Source: Capitulum mitella
Taxonomy: Eukaryota > Arthropoda > Thecostraca > Pollicipedomorpha > Pollicipedidae
Reading direction: 5' to 3'
Length of the DNA: 64,000 nt
NCBI GenBank assembly: GCA_030062745.1
Contig: CP099839.1
Span: 25,409,324-25,473,323, forward strand
In this document: piece after piece, positions 22,284-34,761 of the stretch
Position numbering within the stretch: position 1 is the first letter of the stretch
Layout of the letters: each line of letters starts with the position of its first letter
The notes under the pieces: generated by a model
Told to the model about the DNA's origin: nothing
The model's input: only the letters and a program-made list of their open reading frames with translations
Database searches by the model: none
Made by a program: the position numbers and the translations under genes

Positions 22284-22978
22284 CTACCCGCCGCTGGCCC
22301 AGCGGAGCCAGTGGAACACACCGACGCAGAGCGAGACGAACAGCACGATCCCCAGCAGCGAGTAGCCGAGGAAAAGCCCGGCCGCGGCGCCGGCCAGCGC
22401 CGGCTGCTGGCCGCCGGTCGCGCCCAGCACGGCGGCCAGCACGGCTGGGCCGGCGTCCAGCCCGTGCGCCACGGCCAGCGCCAGCGCGCCGGCCAGCACG
22501 TGGGCCAGCAGCAGGCCGGCCAGCAGCGGCAGGGCGGCCAGCGGCGGCCTGTGCGGGTCGCGGGCGCGGCCGGCGGCGGCCGGCGGCCGCGGTCCCGGCA
22601 GCGGCGGCGTCCCGCGCCGCGCCACGTCGTACACGGCCGGGTCGATCTCCTCGTACTCGGCCTCGGTGGCGGGCGGCGCCGCCGGCCCGGCGGCCGGCTC
22701 CGGCTCCGGCCGGTCGCTGGGCCGGCTCGGCCGGCCGTTCGCCGGCAGGTCGCCGTTCGGTCCCGCCGCGGTGTAGACGGCCGGCGGCTGCGGGTGCACC
22801 AGCGCGTCGCGCCGCCCTCCCCAGCAGTGGCGCGCGCCGTTCGCGCAGCGCGTCAGCTGCGCGTGCAGCAGCTGGCCCACCGCGACGGCCAGCGTCAGCG
22901 CCAGCGGCAGCGCCACCAGCACGGTCAGCACCAGTACAGCGGCGCCCAGCTGCGACTGCGGCGTCAGCGGGCCCGGCC
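22284..22978 (-). CDS. Unrecognised multi-pass membrane protein, terminal exon
   Basis: I do not recognise the family. A minus-strand frame of about 231 codons begins after a good acceptor (CTGTCCGTTTCAG) and ends at a stop at 22284. It contains four likely membrane segments: LGAAVLVLTVLVALPLALTL, LAALPLLAGLLLAHVLAGAL, a shorter Ala/Val/Leu stretch, and GYSLLGIVLFVSLCVGVFHW near the end. Between the first two is a Pro-rich acidic loop with EYEEIDPAVYD, which could be a tyrosine signal. Cys and Trp residues (CANGARHCWGG) are clustered after the first segment. Regular hydrophobic blocks and GC-ending codons argue for real coding. Its entry phase (one base carried in) fits the donor at 33,506 in the second block on this strand, so the two could be one gene. 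Confidence 0.6.
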
Positions 22979-24777
22979 CTGAAACGGACAGACGCCGGGT
23001 CACGGACGGCAGGGACGGGACCTCGCTGCCGCTGGTACAGCTCTCCAGGGACAGGGTCGCACCACCAGCGTCACCGATCATTAGCAGAAGTCGAGCGTGG
23101 CAGTACAGCGTCATTTCCACGGCCGTGGTAACGATCCCCAACGAAAATACAGCCCCCGGGGAGGTTGATTTAATGGGTGGGGGAACACAATTACCCTTTC
23201 CTCACGCGCCGTAACGTTACGGCTTACTGCAAAACTCAGTCAAATTGTCTACACAAATGTTCACTTCCCAATTGGATTGTTTCAATCACATCAAAACCTA
23301 CCATTATTAAAAGTGGCGTGCCATCTATTGGATTTCGTTGTGTATTTTGTCAATAACGGCGCTTACTCTCTCGGCCGTTTAACTAATGAAAACCTGCGTA
23401 AGTCCGACTCAAAATGATATAAAATGTTTCTCGTTATTCCCCTGATTGACGAGCTAGATATCTTAAAACGTTGAAAGGAATGCTTTGAATCAACCATCAC
23501 TTCACGTATCTTACGTTTGTTATTGGTAATACTACCAGCAAGCATCATTTCTAAATGGTGGTTTCCATTTGATTAGTTTGAAGGCTGCATAAAGACATCA
23601 CTCAGCCTGTCAGAATTTCGGAATCACCCAGATCAGAGCTGTACCTTATGATTAAGACGTCACGCCTCCTCATTACAGCTTACTAGAGTCGCTGCACTAA
23701 ATTACACGGCTTATTCTCCCGTTACAAACTGGTCCAATGGTTCAGTTTATCGTAGGGTTTCACGACACTCATGCCATCAACTTTCAAATGCTTACATAAA
23801 GCCAATGGTGGGGCTGGATCGAAAACATTAACTTAACACAATGAATGACCACATTGTGAGACTTCTTCATAGATGGGTCGCTAATCTGAGGGGATTAACT
23901 CGTTTTTTGTTCCTTTGACATCCCTTGGATGACGAAACGGAATAGAGCAGTGGGACAACGGTTCGAGTGCTATTTTCAACGAGCATGACAGCAGCAAGGC
24001 CACATCCCGTTACCCGTGGCCTAGCCGAAACTGACACTCGAACCCTACATATGCGGCCCCACTGTTAAATTGCAACGGTTTACCATGCGCCCGTCAGAGG
24101 CGACTCGGAGATGGAGCTGCGACCCGGTGGTCTCTGCGCCGACCATGGAAGTACGACTGTAGTAGAGTCCCATGAATAACTGACAAGCAAAGACTCGAGA
24201 TCCGACAAAATACGGGCGAAACCACGGATGCTTGAGTGCTTAGGCAAGACAGCTATGGCTTTTACGATATTTTTTCGTACATAGCATTCAAAGCAGCCTG
24301 CCTTCCGACAGTGTCTTTCTTACATTTTAACTTTAACCAAGTCGTTAGCAATCACAGTTTACGTAATGTCACTTTCTGCACCTTTCTACGCCTTATGTCG
24401 ACGTTTTGACTTAAGGTCAGGTTAGGCCTCGTATATTGGTCAGGTCAAGCAGATGTAAAAAAAAATTCGACCCCCGCAGGAAACAAAATATCACAACAGA
24501 ACTTTATGGAATTGGACTTAATGACAAGCGAAACAAATTTGCTGTTTAAGATTTTTCTGGAAACTTCCGCTTCATTGGCCTAAGATCAAGGCTACTTTCA
24601 TCATTTACCTCCACTTCCTGTGGAAACTGGCGGGATTTTTCCAAAATTTTGGGTGCGAGGTGACGGCGACATCCGATGATCGTAATTTAGCAAAGTATCA
24701 TTGACCTCCAGTGATTGACCCGACCGCAGCGCTATGACGCGGGAAATCGCCGTATCTTTAACTCGGTGTTCCCCGAC

Positions 24778-24836
24778 ATGCATTATATATGTACATGTTA
24801 TACATGTCTATGACATGTATGTATACATGTACAAGT
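24778..24836. repeat. Imperfect palindrome of ACATGT/TATACATGTAC words
   Basis: Alternating purine-pyrimidine sequence with GTACATGTTATACATGTC opposed by GACATGTATGTATACATG then TAC. It could form an imperfect cruciform or hairpin. It is probably a decayed AT-type microsatellite. Confidence 0.6.
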
Positions 24837-26819
24837 ATAAAAATCAAGGAAATTGGAGGCGTGCATCGACATCTACGGATTTTTTTATATCATCTGGTAC
24901 CTTTACTTTGTTTTTAATAATCGTATATCTTGAGATCCAGGACGTTCCTCGAGTCTATGTATTCTGCCATGAAAAGGCATGTACAGAAAGTATATATATA
25001 CAGTATATATAGTCGCAGCGTAAATGACCTCAATATTCTCAAGAAATACAAAATGACCCCACATATTGCTTTCTGCCTCTATTGCGGCCGTTCTTTTCGT
25101 TATTATTGCTCATTTCCCTTTGAAAGCCGCTAGAAAGGGAATATTAGTCGTCCAAACCAACAATGGGGGGGCCAAACCAACGTGGGAGGGAGCAGGACCC
25201 TCACAAAGGAATGCAAATCAACATCCCTGATCCTAATGTTCCACCAAACGATGTCACATACCCAAATCATTAAGCATTGCTGTGGATAGATGGCAGCACC
25301 GATGCCGCCTGAAGGATGCTGTACCGCCTAGCACTGCGCTTGCTACCTGTGGTCGCTTTCCATTATTCCGCTGCGTCATCGTCCGTCGAACGTATTTGGT
25401 TTCACGACAATTGTGAAATGCCAATAGATTTTCCTAAGAAAATATTTCCAAACTATGCGTAATTGGCGATCCGCTTCGGAGGTGTGTAGGACTGTCGGCT
25501 TCAAGATCGAAGCCTATAAACGATTATAAAAGCCGAAGACATGTTCTTCACGTGGTAGTTTGAGAGCCCTTGTTGATTACCACCGGTCTGAAAAGAGCTC
25601 ACGAGGGCGTCTGGAAGGGACGGCTGTCCTAGTCACTTTTCCCATCACTCTGTCACTGGGCTCAAGGATGGTACATTAAAATAAATACCTCAACATAGTT
25701 TTGGCCATTCCAAATCTAAACCGGTTCTACATCTATGTTGCAAGTCCACGACTGAAGATGTTCGAATTATCTGTACCAAGCCCACTTTGGGCTAAAGCCA
25801 TCAAGTATCTAACAACGTATATAAAAAGGCGACTTGTCCCCATGGACTCGCGGCATGCGTCCGGCGTATCCATAGACATCGCTATTGTATGAAAGCGATG
25901 CTGAGCGACTCCTGAAAAGAACCACACAGCATGTGTAAAAACTACACATTACTGCGGTAATTTATTGTCTGCGGTCAGACATGTGTAAACGTAGAACACT
26001 TACATTACTTCGAACCTTCAAAAGGGTAAATGGAAAACATGAAAATGGTGTTCTCGTTTGTTGTTATACAATATAGCTTTTGGTTTATCAGGTATTGTTA
26101 TTGAAACTGTTAGCCTTTCTATCATCTTACGTTTCGCCCCAAAACAAGCGTTAACTTATGTTTAATGCGAAAAGCTTGGCTTGCCGCTAAGAACGGGGCT
26201 TCAAAATATCTGACACGTTTTGCTATTCGCGACTTCGCCATTCGTGGGTTTGCATATTCGGGGATTTTGGGGGGAAATTAATTAAAAAAATATGTCAAGA
26301 TATCCCAAGCATTTTTGTTTTTGCAGTTAACGGTTCAAGGTGCTTTTATTGCATGTTTCTCGGCAAAAAATGCCGTTCTATATCTTTATGGTGCGTAGTT
26401 ATTAAATGTATGTGTTGTACGGTGCAGAAAACATAACATGCACTCTGCTACACTTTTCCTTGCAATGACAGCCTGTGTGTGATTACACCGGTACCGCCTG
26501 GCGTGTTTTTTTACCCGCGACCACCTGAGGAGTGTCAAAAAGGGCACTCTCGTGTTTTCTCAGGAGCGTACCATCGGATATAAACCGGCCTACCACCAAG
26601 TCGATAACCTTCAGTCTTGAAATTCAGAAAATATTATGTTAGCCCTGGTCACGTGAATGATGACGTTCACAGATTACGCAAAATGCATAACGGGACATCG
26701 GAAAAACTGACAGCGGGTTCATACATCATATCATCAGTAATATTGGTCATAGAGGTTTGAACTGGGTATTAAACGAAACGTCACGTTCATTCACAACAAA
26801 AGGATGCCGAAATGGTAAA

Positions 26820-27200
26820 AGAATGTCGGGTCAAGGTCGGCCTGGGTCGGATGAAATATTGGTCTTACTTTACATGTCAAAGGTCGATACTTACCGCACC
26901 CGTTTTGATCCACGTGGCAAAGAAGACGAAAGCGAAGCCTTCTGATGATCAGTTTAGCATTACCTTCTTTCTGTCAAGTCAAGGTCGCCCTAGGTCAGGT
27001 CAGATAAGGTTGTACTTCTCTTCCTGACAAGGAACAATAATAGCTCGCTGGGATTCTTAACTGCGTCAAGTACAGAACTGAAATGTCATACCGTGATAAT
27101 GAAATCTACTTTGTCTGTCCCTTATCGGGTCAAGATCAAGCCAGGTTAGGACAGATAGTCATCTTTTATCTTCTGACTAGGAGAAATAATTGTTCTCTGC
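26820..27200 (+). repeat. Three diverged copies of an about 150-bp unit
   Basis: GTCAAGGTCGGCCTGGGTCG at 26830, GTCAAGGTCGCCCTAGGTCA at 26978 and GTCAAGATCAAGCCAGGTTA at 27129 start three aligned segments. Each is followed by a T-rich TCTTACTTT/TTGTACTTC-like stretch and a TGAC-AAGG-like end. Spacings are 148 and 151 bp. Units are rich in AGGTCA-like words. Confidence 0.75.
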
Positions 27201-30200
27201 TGCTACTGAACGATCTTCCACAAACAACGTTGTATCTTACTTCCTTTTGACATCAACCTATGACGTGAACTGACATAACCTCACCTTGCATTTGGTGAAC
27301 CTTGTTAAGAGACGAATATAAATTTGTCTGTCTGGCTTGAACGATGGAGAAGGTCAGCGACAACCACTTGTATCACTCGCAATGCAAATCAGTTCAACTG
27401 TTATCATGCATGTGATTTAGCATGACCTCTAATGTTGACGTGCACGGTTGTATATCCTTTTTGAGACCGTGTCCCATGAAAATCCAAATAATTCATGCAT
27501 TATATTCGCGAATTTTATAAAAGAATCAAGCATGTTCGCGCCGCCGCTCGCAGGGGCGAAAACATGCGGTTCGCGTATGGCGTCATATCTTCATGACCTG
27601 ACATAGCACGGAAATGATATTTATGTCAAAATATGTCGAATTGATTGGTAAACAGGTATGGAAAGTTTGGTTGAGCTGGCTCTTATGGTCCAGAAGTTAT
27701 TTACGAAAAACCGAGGAGGTGCCCTATTTGACACCCCCCACGCGGTACCGAGTTAACTTAAGAGATAGCGGCCTTTCGTATAAGCCTACACGTCTTGTTT
27801 CTCCCTGTCCTATCGGCCGGGCAAAGGCCGGGCCTGATCGCACGCCTACAATAATTTTTCTGCGTCTGTAATTGGCTCGCGATGAGTAGAAGTAATGGTG
27901 ATTCAAGGCCAATTGTTTAATACTATATGTGCCGGTCCATTTTTTTCAGAAAGTATTACTTCATAGCCATGCCTTACAGTGCATTTACTGGTTTCGTAAA
28001 TTATCTGTAGGCAATGAAGATAGCTTAAACAGTAAAAACAGTGGTGTTGTGAGGTGGGATCGGTTTATTCACGGCTTCGCCTTATTCACGAGGGGAGGGC
28101 TCATTACATAACTACGCGAATAGCAGGGTCCACGGTATCTGCTATGCTTATAAATTTATTCAGAATAGTCTGTGAAATAATTATTTTCATACTTATACAA
28201 AGTAACATCAGCTTTCCAGTTCCAGAACGGAACTGTTCCAATTCCAGAACAAATCCAGTTCCGGGAAAAAATCCATAAATGCCTTACGACAAAAAAAAGA
28301 CGGTCGCTGGTCATTTGGCATTCATCGTCATGATACTACCGCAGCATATGTGATCACCCATTCACTTCCTAATGATGTTTTCCACGCCTGTCAGAGAGTT
28401 GGACATTTTCCGTTCCGGTCAATCCCCAGCGCGGTCAGATGTGATTATTGCGTGTGTGCGGTCATAATGCCCGAATGGCCGACGTGATTTACCCTTGGCG
28501 AGCGCAGTGCGTAGCGGCCGAACTGCACCTGTCTCCCCTTGCCGATAACCTTTTCCCGTGCACACGTGTGAAGGGGCATCAATCAGGCGAGCCACGGGAG
28601 TGTAGCCGTACACCCCTTCGCCCGCCTCACACCAAACCACCGCCTGAAACATTAAACAACCCGCCTCGTAGGCGCAGGGCCAGTTCGCCTGTCCCTCCGG
28701 CTGAGCGCTCGGTTCAACCGCCGGAACGCTTCGGTCGCCGAAGCCCCGGCGGCCGCCGTCAGCCAGACGCAGGTAGGGCAACTGTTTGCCCGCCGGCACG
28801 AACCCATCGGCGATCGATTCGCTCCTAAATACGCCGGTCGGCGGCGGGTCGATCGCGTCTCGTAACCAAACGCGGAAAAGTCCCGCGACAGGCGCGTCGA
28901 CCCGCTCCCGCGGCGCCCGCCTCGGGCGGTCTTTGTTTGGCCGGATCCGATCAGACGCGGCCGCAGCGGTGGACGACCGGCTCCGCTCGCCCGCAGCGGA
29001 GCCGGCCATCAGCAATGGAAGCAATGGAAGCCGGCTGATCAGCAATTCGGACGACAGGTTTAGCTAAGGTGAAACTTTACGCGGCCGAGTATATCTGACG
29101 ACCTTACGAATGCCGTGCGACCTGTCTTTGCGGACGTCAGGACGCGCTCAGTTTACGGCGCTGCCATCGCCTCTGGCGCAGAACCAGTGGAGAGCAGGGG
29201 AAGGAGATTGGACGAGGATTGTCGTGATTCATCCGACCATGCGTCATCCAGGTGCATTAGCGGTCTGTAAGCCAGTACGCGAGCGACGATAATGGAAAAA
29301 TGTTTCATCAGAGAATTACCTATCACATGAACAGATAACGCAAATTATATTCTCGCAGAGCAGCGCAGTTAAGTCCGGATGCACGGCATTAAGGCCTGGA
29401 ATTAAGGAAGTGCGATTTTAGGCGGTAAGTGAGCTTTACAGCTGATAAAGTGGAAAGTGGTTTTTGATAACAAAAAAAAACCTGTGGCAGGGCTCATTGG
29501 AAATGGGCAGGAAATAGCAGTTATTCTGAGATTTTTGTCCGAAAATCAAGAGTCTGTTCATGTAAACCAATACTTTCAATTTCATAAAACATGCCTTTGT
29601 TCATCTGCCACCGTTATTCTTCACTTCGTCTAAGCGTTTAAGGAAAGTAGTTCAAATCCAAACGTCACGCAATGAATCTTACTTCCGCATCGTGGGATTA
29701 TAGCCTTTGACCTATTCCCACTTAAATCAGCTGGGCATGTCTGAAGAAATGGTGTTAGAAGGGTTATTGATCGTTTGGCAAACCATTGCTTCCAAATTAT
29801 TCAGTACAAATACCATTAACATAGCTCGTTTGACTGCCCCCTTGAGGTATGTCAAGGTGATTGACAATGTCATGCGCAAAAAAGCTTGGCCAACTTGCTT
29901 CTGTCATATGTTGATCTGATATTCCAATAGCAAGCTGAATACAACCGTCAGTAAAAGAATCACAGTCCACGGTAACGAATTCACCGAGTAATTGGTTCTA
30001 CTATTATTGTCTCCAATTGGCCTACGAGTCTCGACAGTCGCTTACATGATACTCTCGCAGCACCCTGTCCCCCGGCGGCACGATTCATGGCGCGTAATCT
30101 GGGCGCGCTAGTCGTCGGTGGGCAGGATCGGTGGACGGTCAGTCGGCGGCCGACGGACCAAAGCCCGGCACAGGCTGGCCGGCCGGCGCGGCCGGCGCGG

Positions 30201-33200
30201 CGCTCGGGGCTAATTGACCGGTCGATGCGACCACCAGTTGTGACCACGCGGGGCGGGCCGGGCCGACGGCTAATCACGCCCGGCGACCTCCCGTCGAGGT
30301 CATCTGACGCATAAAACTGCGGCCAGTAAAACTCGCCTGCTGAAGTGATTCAGCGTTCCGCTCCAAATATTAGTGGTTGTAAGTAGTTGTGGCGTTCACT
30401 GGACTGGACCTGGAACGAGCGCGCTATGGTGACGTCGAGGGATATCGGGACTCTCAATGTTTCCCGCGTTGTCGGCTTTCCATGCCCCTATTCACTTTTT
30501 CACCTGAGATTAAATTCTTGGCGTGGCGTTTCACAATCGACACCACGTGTACGACACTTCAGTGCTTTTGCGACTAAATGCTAAAATTCAATAAAAGTAT
30601 GGTAAATATCATTTGCTTCAAGTGGTCGTGTCACCTCTGTTTGGTTTCCTATTTTCCCTCCCTCTCTCTCACTCCTGTTCCCTTCCATCCTCCCTCCCTC
30701 TCCCACCCTTCCCTTTCCTGCCCATCATCAAGCGCTCATTCTGTTTCAGCGGTAGCGGACGTGCGTCAGCAAGCTCTCACAACAAGCAACACCCTCCCAC
30801 AGGACGGATGACGCGGTCTCTGGCACTGCTGGTGGCTACCAAAGGGGCACGCCATACAAAGAGACGGAAATCGTTAATGGAACGAGCGACAAAGCCACTG
30901 GTCCAGTGCGCGGAACTGACAGTTGTGGAGTATCACGACCCCCGTGCTCACCGCCACATAAGGATCTTTGCGAATGCCGGGTGTTCGTTCTCTTTGCTAG
31001 TCGACAGTCATGGTCCCGCGCTAGTCAAAGCTGACCAAATTCAAATTCGTTTCAATTTTGCTCCTACGCGACAAGATCATGTGCTGCCATCCAGACCCTT
31101 TCTCATTTTGCTATCACCCAACTTCGTCCGCGTCGTTCCGGTGACGTCTTTCAGCGCCATATTCTTCCATCGAACAGTGCTCCAGGAACGAATCACCGAC
31201 ACCGGCACCGGGCCGGCGGCTTTGTCTCGGATCGATGCATCGTCGGCGGGCCCCCTCCCCTCCGACACCTGTCGGTCGTCGCTGTCGGCGCCGTCAGTCG
31301 ACGCGTGACTTCTCTCCGCAGCAGCCGATGGGCTAATTAATTATGCACTGTCGAACGCACCTCGGATGGGTGTCGCTGACACGAGCTATGAACTGAGCTG
31401 ACAGGATTCTGATGAAACTAACTGGGAACGACAGCTAGTAAACTGGGCGAAGGTATGACTCGTGTGGAATATATTTATTTTTTCCATTACATAGTCAAAT
31501 TTATCTATTTTCATATTACATGAAACATATTCATGTATTATATAATTAAATTTTTGATTGATCACCACATCTCCGACCGTATTTGGTCAAGACCGAACTG
31601 TTAGACAGCAAAGGCAGAGCTGAATGCACAAAAAATCGCTGTCTTAAGCTATAGGTAGTCAGGCTTTTGTTTTTACTGTCATTGTCACTTTTTATTTTTA
31701 TTGTCGCGGTTTTTGTTTAAACCTGTGAAGTCTTAGTTCACAGATCTGTTCCGTGGTAGGGACAAGAGCATCGAAGGCAATCCGCAGGACACAAAAAGAA
31801 ACACTCAACCATAATCAAACATGGAGCTGTCTGACCAGGTGAACATTGTTTGCTTTGTCCTTGACTTTCTCCACTTACAGTAGCCTGAACACTATGTTCA
31901 GCAGGATTAACAAAGGTAGCACGCTGCCGCGGGCAGGCAGGGCAGGCAGACCTTTAACCCGGCCGGTAATGACCACCTCCAGCGCCGCCTGTAAACACCA
32001 CACGGGCTCCGCCCGCCAGCGGTAAGTAAAAGCGACGCCGCCGGCGGCGGCGGAGGGGTTTGGGGTGAACCGGTCCCCTGCGGCGACGCCACGGGGTGCC
32101 AACGCGCGGCGCTGGCCGGCGCACGTGTCCGGCACGAGCCCTGCCACCGTTAGCTGCACGACAGCGGCCGGATAGCGGCCCGCTCTGCCGGCACTGCCAA
32201 TTAGCCCCCCGGCCGCCATCATTTGCGAAGACCGTAGATGAGCGGGTGTGTGCGTTCGGAGAACGTTTACGTAGGCGATGTAGCGTATGCTTTTAACAAC
32301 GGCGGAAAATAATAGCGCGGTTCGTGACGCTTGGTTTTCAGGTAATGATGAACTGTTGATTAAAAGAAACTCACGCATAAAAAATAGACAAGTCTTCCAG
32401 TACTTCTGAAGATATTTATTCATCAGATACTAGACAGAACACTGTCAACAAAGCGAAGGGGCAGTCCATTTGGTGCACTGATTACCTTGGACGACGAAAA
32501 CGTCCTCGGACCTTTTCCTGCTATTTGCGGCCGTAATCATCCTGCAGTTTCACTCCCATCGATCAACGGCATTCCCGGTATGGCCACTGAGTCCGATACG
32601 CCGCCTTTGAATGGCCGTCGGACGGCGCGGTATGCAATGCATGGTCGGCAGCGGCGTTGTTCATCAGGACTGTCCGTGACCGGACCTCACGGCTGGGCCG
32701 CGGCCGGCCGCGCCAGGCCGGCAAACGACCGGCCGTTTGGCGGCGGGGCAACGACCTCGGCCAATCGGGGTCAGAAGAGAGGAACAGGGCTGGACAAGGG
32801 ACGTAGCTCATAGCTAAAACTCACACCTGCAACGACCCGCATTGGATAGCATTACCCAGGCCCGAGGCAGAGCCGTAGGAGCGTCCAGAAAAAGTGGAAG
32901 GGTGGGGGCAAAGACGTGTTTCCCATAGGGCTGAGGTTAAATTTCCCTGAAAGTGTGGGGTAGTGTCCTCCCTTCCCTCCCCGTTTCTAAGTGTACGACC
33001 CGAGGTGTCCCGGATTTCCGCTGTCGGCTCAGTCACCACAATCTGCCTTTAAATGGCCCAAACGGCTTTTGCGTTTTACTTAATTCCGCTGATGAAAACC
33101 GGAACGCTCGGCATCCAAGATAAATCATTTTTTTGTATTAAAAGACGATGAATTAGTCCTACGTTTAATTTTGACCCGTGGGCACAGCAGAATTCTCTGG

Positions 33201-33505
33201 GACCCAGAGATCCGGCGGATGGCGATGATCCGTCACTTCGAAATATGGATTTTGAGCTTGGTGGTCGCGATGTTTTAACCACTCTACCTGGCAGCACGTA
33301 AGACACAATTTTCCTCCCAAATCATGTGCGTCATTACGACTCATAAATATTCCAGGCAAGAGCGTGACGCCGCTTGTTGCATGCGACAAGACTGAACCTT
33401 TCCACTGTCGTGACCCCCGACATGCCTGCAGCGATATTCTGCGCCTATCCTGGCACTCCGCGGCCCCGTTGTAACGCCGGACGACCTGACGAGACGTCCA
33501 CTGAC

Positions 33506-34761
33506 CTAGCGTGACGGCGGAGGCGGTGACGGCCCTCAGGGCGGCGGCGTAGCTCCAGCGGTCCCCGTCTGCCGCCGGCTGAGCTGCGAGGCCGCGCGCC
33601 GCCGCTTCCAGCACGGTCCGCTCCAGCCGAGCCATGTAGTCGGCGATCTTGTGACGCCAGACGGCCTCGTGCGGCACCACCTGCCGCAGCTCGGTGGCCA
33701 GCTCGACCACCAGGTCGGCGCGGCGGCGCGCCAGCCGGGCCAGCGCGCGCCGCTCGGCCGGCGCCTCGGCAAACTGGAGCAGCGCCGGCGGTGGCCAGCA
33801 GCCAGCCGGCCAACGCCAGCAGCAAGCCCAGGCAGGAGCGGGCGACGGCGCGCGCCAGCCGTCGCAGCCGGCCGCCCGGCCCGCTCGGCCGCGGCAGCAG
33901 CGTGAAGACCGGTGGCGCCGACGCCGTCTGCACCTCGCGGCTGACGGCGAGCCGCCGCCGCGGCCGGGCCTTCGTCGCCGGTGGCGCGGCGCCGCCCGTC
34001 TGGCGCGCCGCGTCCGACGCGGCCGGCCTCGGCAGCGGCCCCGTCCCCGGCAGCGGCCGCACCGCCTGCGTCGAGAGCCTGCCGTTGGCCGGCGCCAGCT
34101 CCTTGAGCGCGCTGCGGCCGCCGTTGCCGCGGCCCGGCCCGGCCGGCGCGCCGGCCCGCCGCTCGTCGGCGAAGTGCACCTTCCTGCCGGCGGCGCGGCC
34201 GGACGCCGGCGAGCGCGCGCCGTCGGCCCGCTCGCCGCTCGGGTGCAGCGGCGTGCCGCAGCGCGACGAGAGCGGCGTGGCCGCCGTCGAGCCGACGAAT
34301 AGCGGCGGCACGACGGCCGGCACCACGAACCCGTAGCGGCTCTCCTGCTCGAGCTCCTCCAGCCGGCGCTGAAGGCCTCGGGACGTCTGCAGCTCCGGCC
34401 GGCGGCTGGGCGACGCCGCCGGCCGGCTCGGCGCCGGCGCCCCGCGCTCTGTCGTCTGCCGCGCGGCTCCTGAGACTTCGTCCTTCTCGGGCGGGTCCCG
34501 ACCCGCAGGCGTCACCTCGATGTCTCCCGAGATGACCCCGCCCTCGCCGCGGATGTCCACGGTGATGTGGGGCGGGTCGTTCGGCTCCGGTGGAGGACCG
34601 TCCGCCCCGCGAGGCGACCCCTCCACCGTGCGCGAGCTCTTGTCGACAGAGTCGGACGACATGGAGCGGAACAGGGCCGCGCCGGGAGAGGAAGGATCGC
34701 GATCGGCGCGCGGACACGTCCAGGCCGGAGCCGTCAGCGGTGCCTTGTCCTGCGCCGGCAT
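33506..34761 (-). CDS. Unrecognised membrane protein, N-terminal exon with apparent frameshift
   Basis: I do not recognise the family. From ATG 34761 an open frame gives a polar, Pro/Ser/Arg-rich region (with HITVDIRGEGGVISGDIEV and RRLEELEQESRYGFVVPAVV). It then reaches a basic stretch and one membrane segment, CLGLLLALAGWLLATAGA, near 33,790-33,840. After this the same frame turns into Arg/Gly/Pro-rich nonsense. The frame shifted by one base becomes protein-like: LLQFAEAPAERRALARLARR, then ELATELRQVVPHEAVWRHKI and an amphipathic helix, to a good donor (CTAG/GTCAGT) at 33506. The switch lies at about 33,770-33,800. It could be an assembly indel, a real frameshift mutation or a missed tiny intron, although no good donor is visible. 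The exon exits in phase 1, compatible with the membrane exon at 22,978. Confidence 0.6.

Larger units (their letters stand above)
22979..33505 (-). other. Long gap between two minus-strand coding blocks, possible 10.5-kb intron
   Basis: I recognise no conserved exon in this stretch. It contains AT-rich and GC-rich patches, a triplicated about 150-bp unit (26.8-27.2 kb), a palindromic ATGTAC-rich tract (24.78-24.84 kb) and short TTCCAG repeats near 28.2 kb. Open frames at 28.4-29.0, 30.6-31.3 and 31.9-32.4 kb have no recognised domain. Confidence 0.35.

Noticed and set aside
22170..22982. Long plus-strand open frames opposite the membrane-protein exon
   Set aside because: Arg/Gly/Pro/Gln-rich composition mirrors GC-rich antisense sequence; the minus strand has clear hydrophobic segments and splice sites.
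28419..29045. 208-codon minus-strand frame
   Set aside because: It has no ATG at its start, no domain I recognise, and lies in GC-rich sequence where long chance frames are common.
30613..31308. 231-codon plus-strand frame
   Set aside because: It begins in a C/T-rich repeat, has no recognisable domain and no supporting splice or codon signal.
31875..32423. Minus-strand frame with a GTAAGT after it, possible extra exon of the membrane gene
   Set aside because: Composition is ambiguous and no acceptor in matching phase could be chosen; not enough to list as coding.
33445..33770. Continuation of the 34,761 minus frame to a stop at 33,445
   Set aside because: Past about 33,780 the frame is only Arg/Gly/Ala/Pro without pattern, while the neighbouring frame is amphipathic and reaches a good donor.
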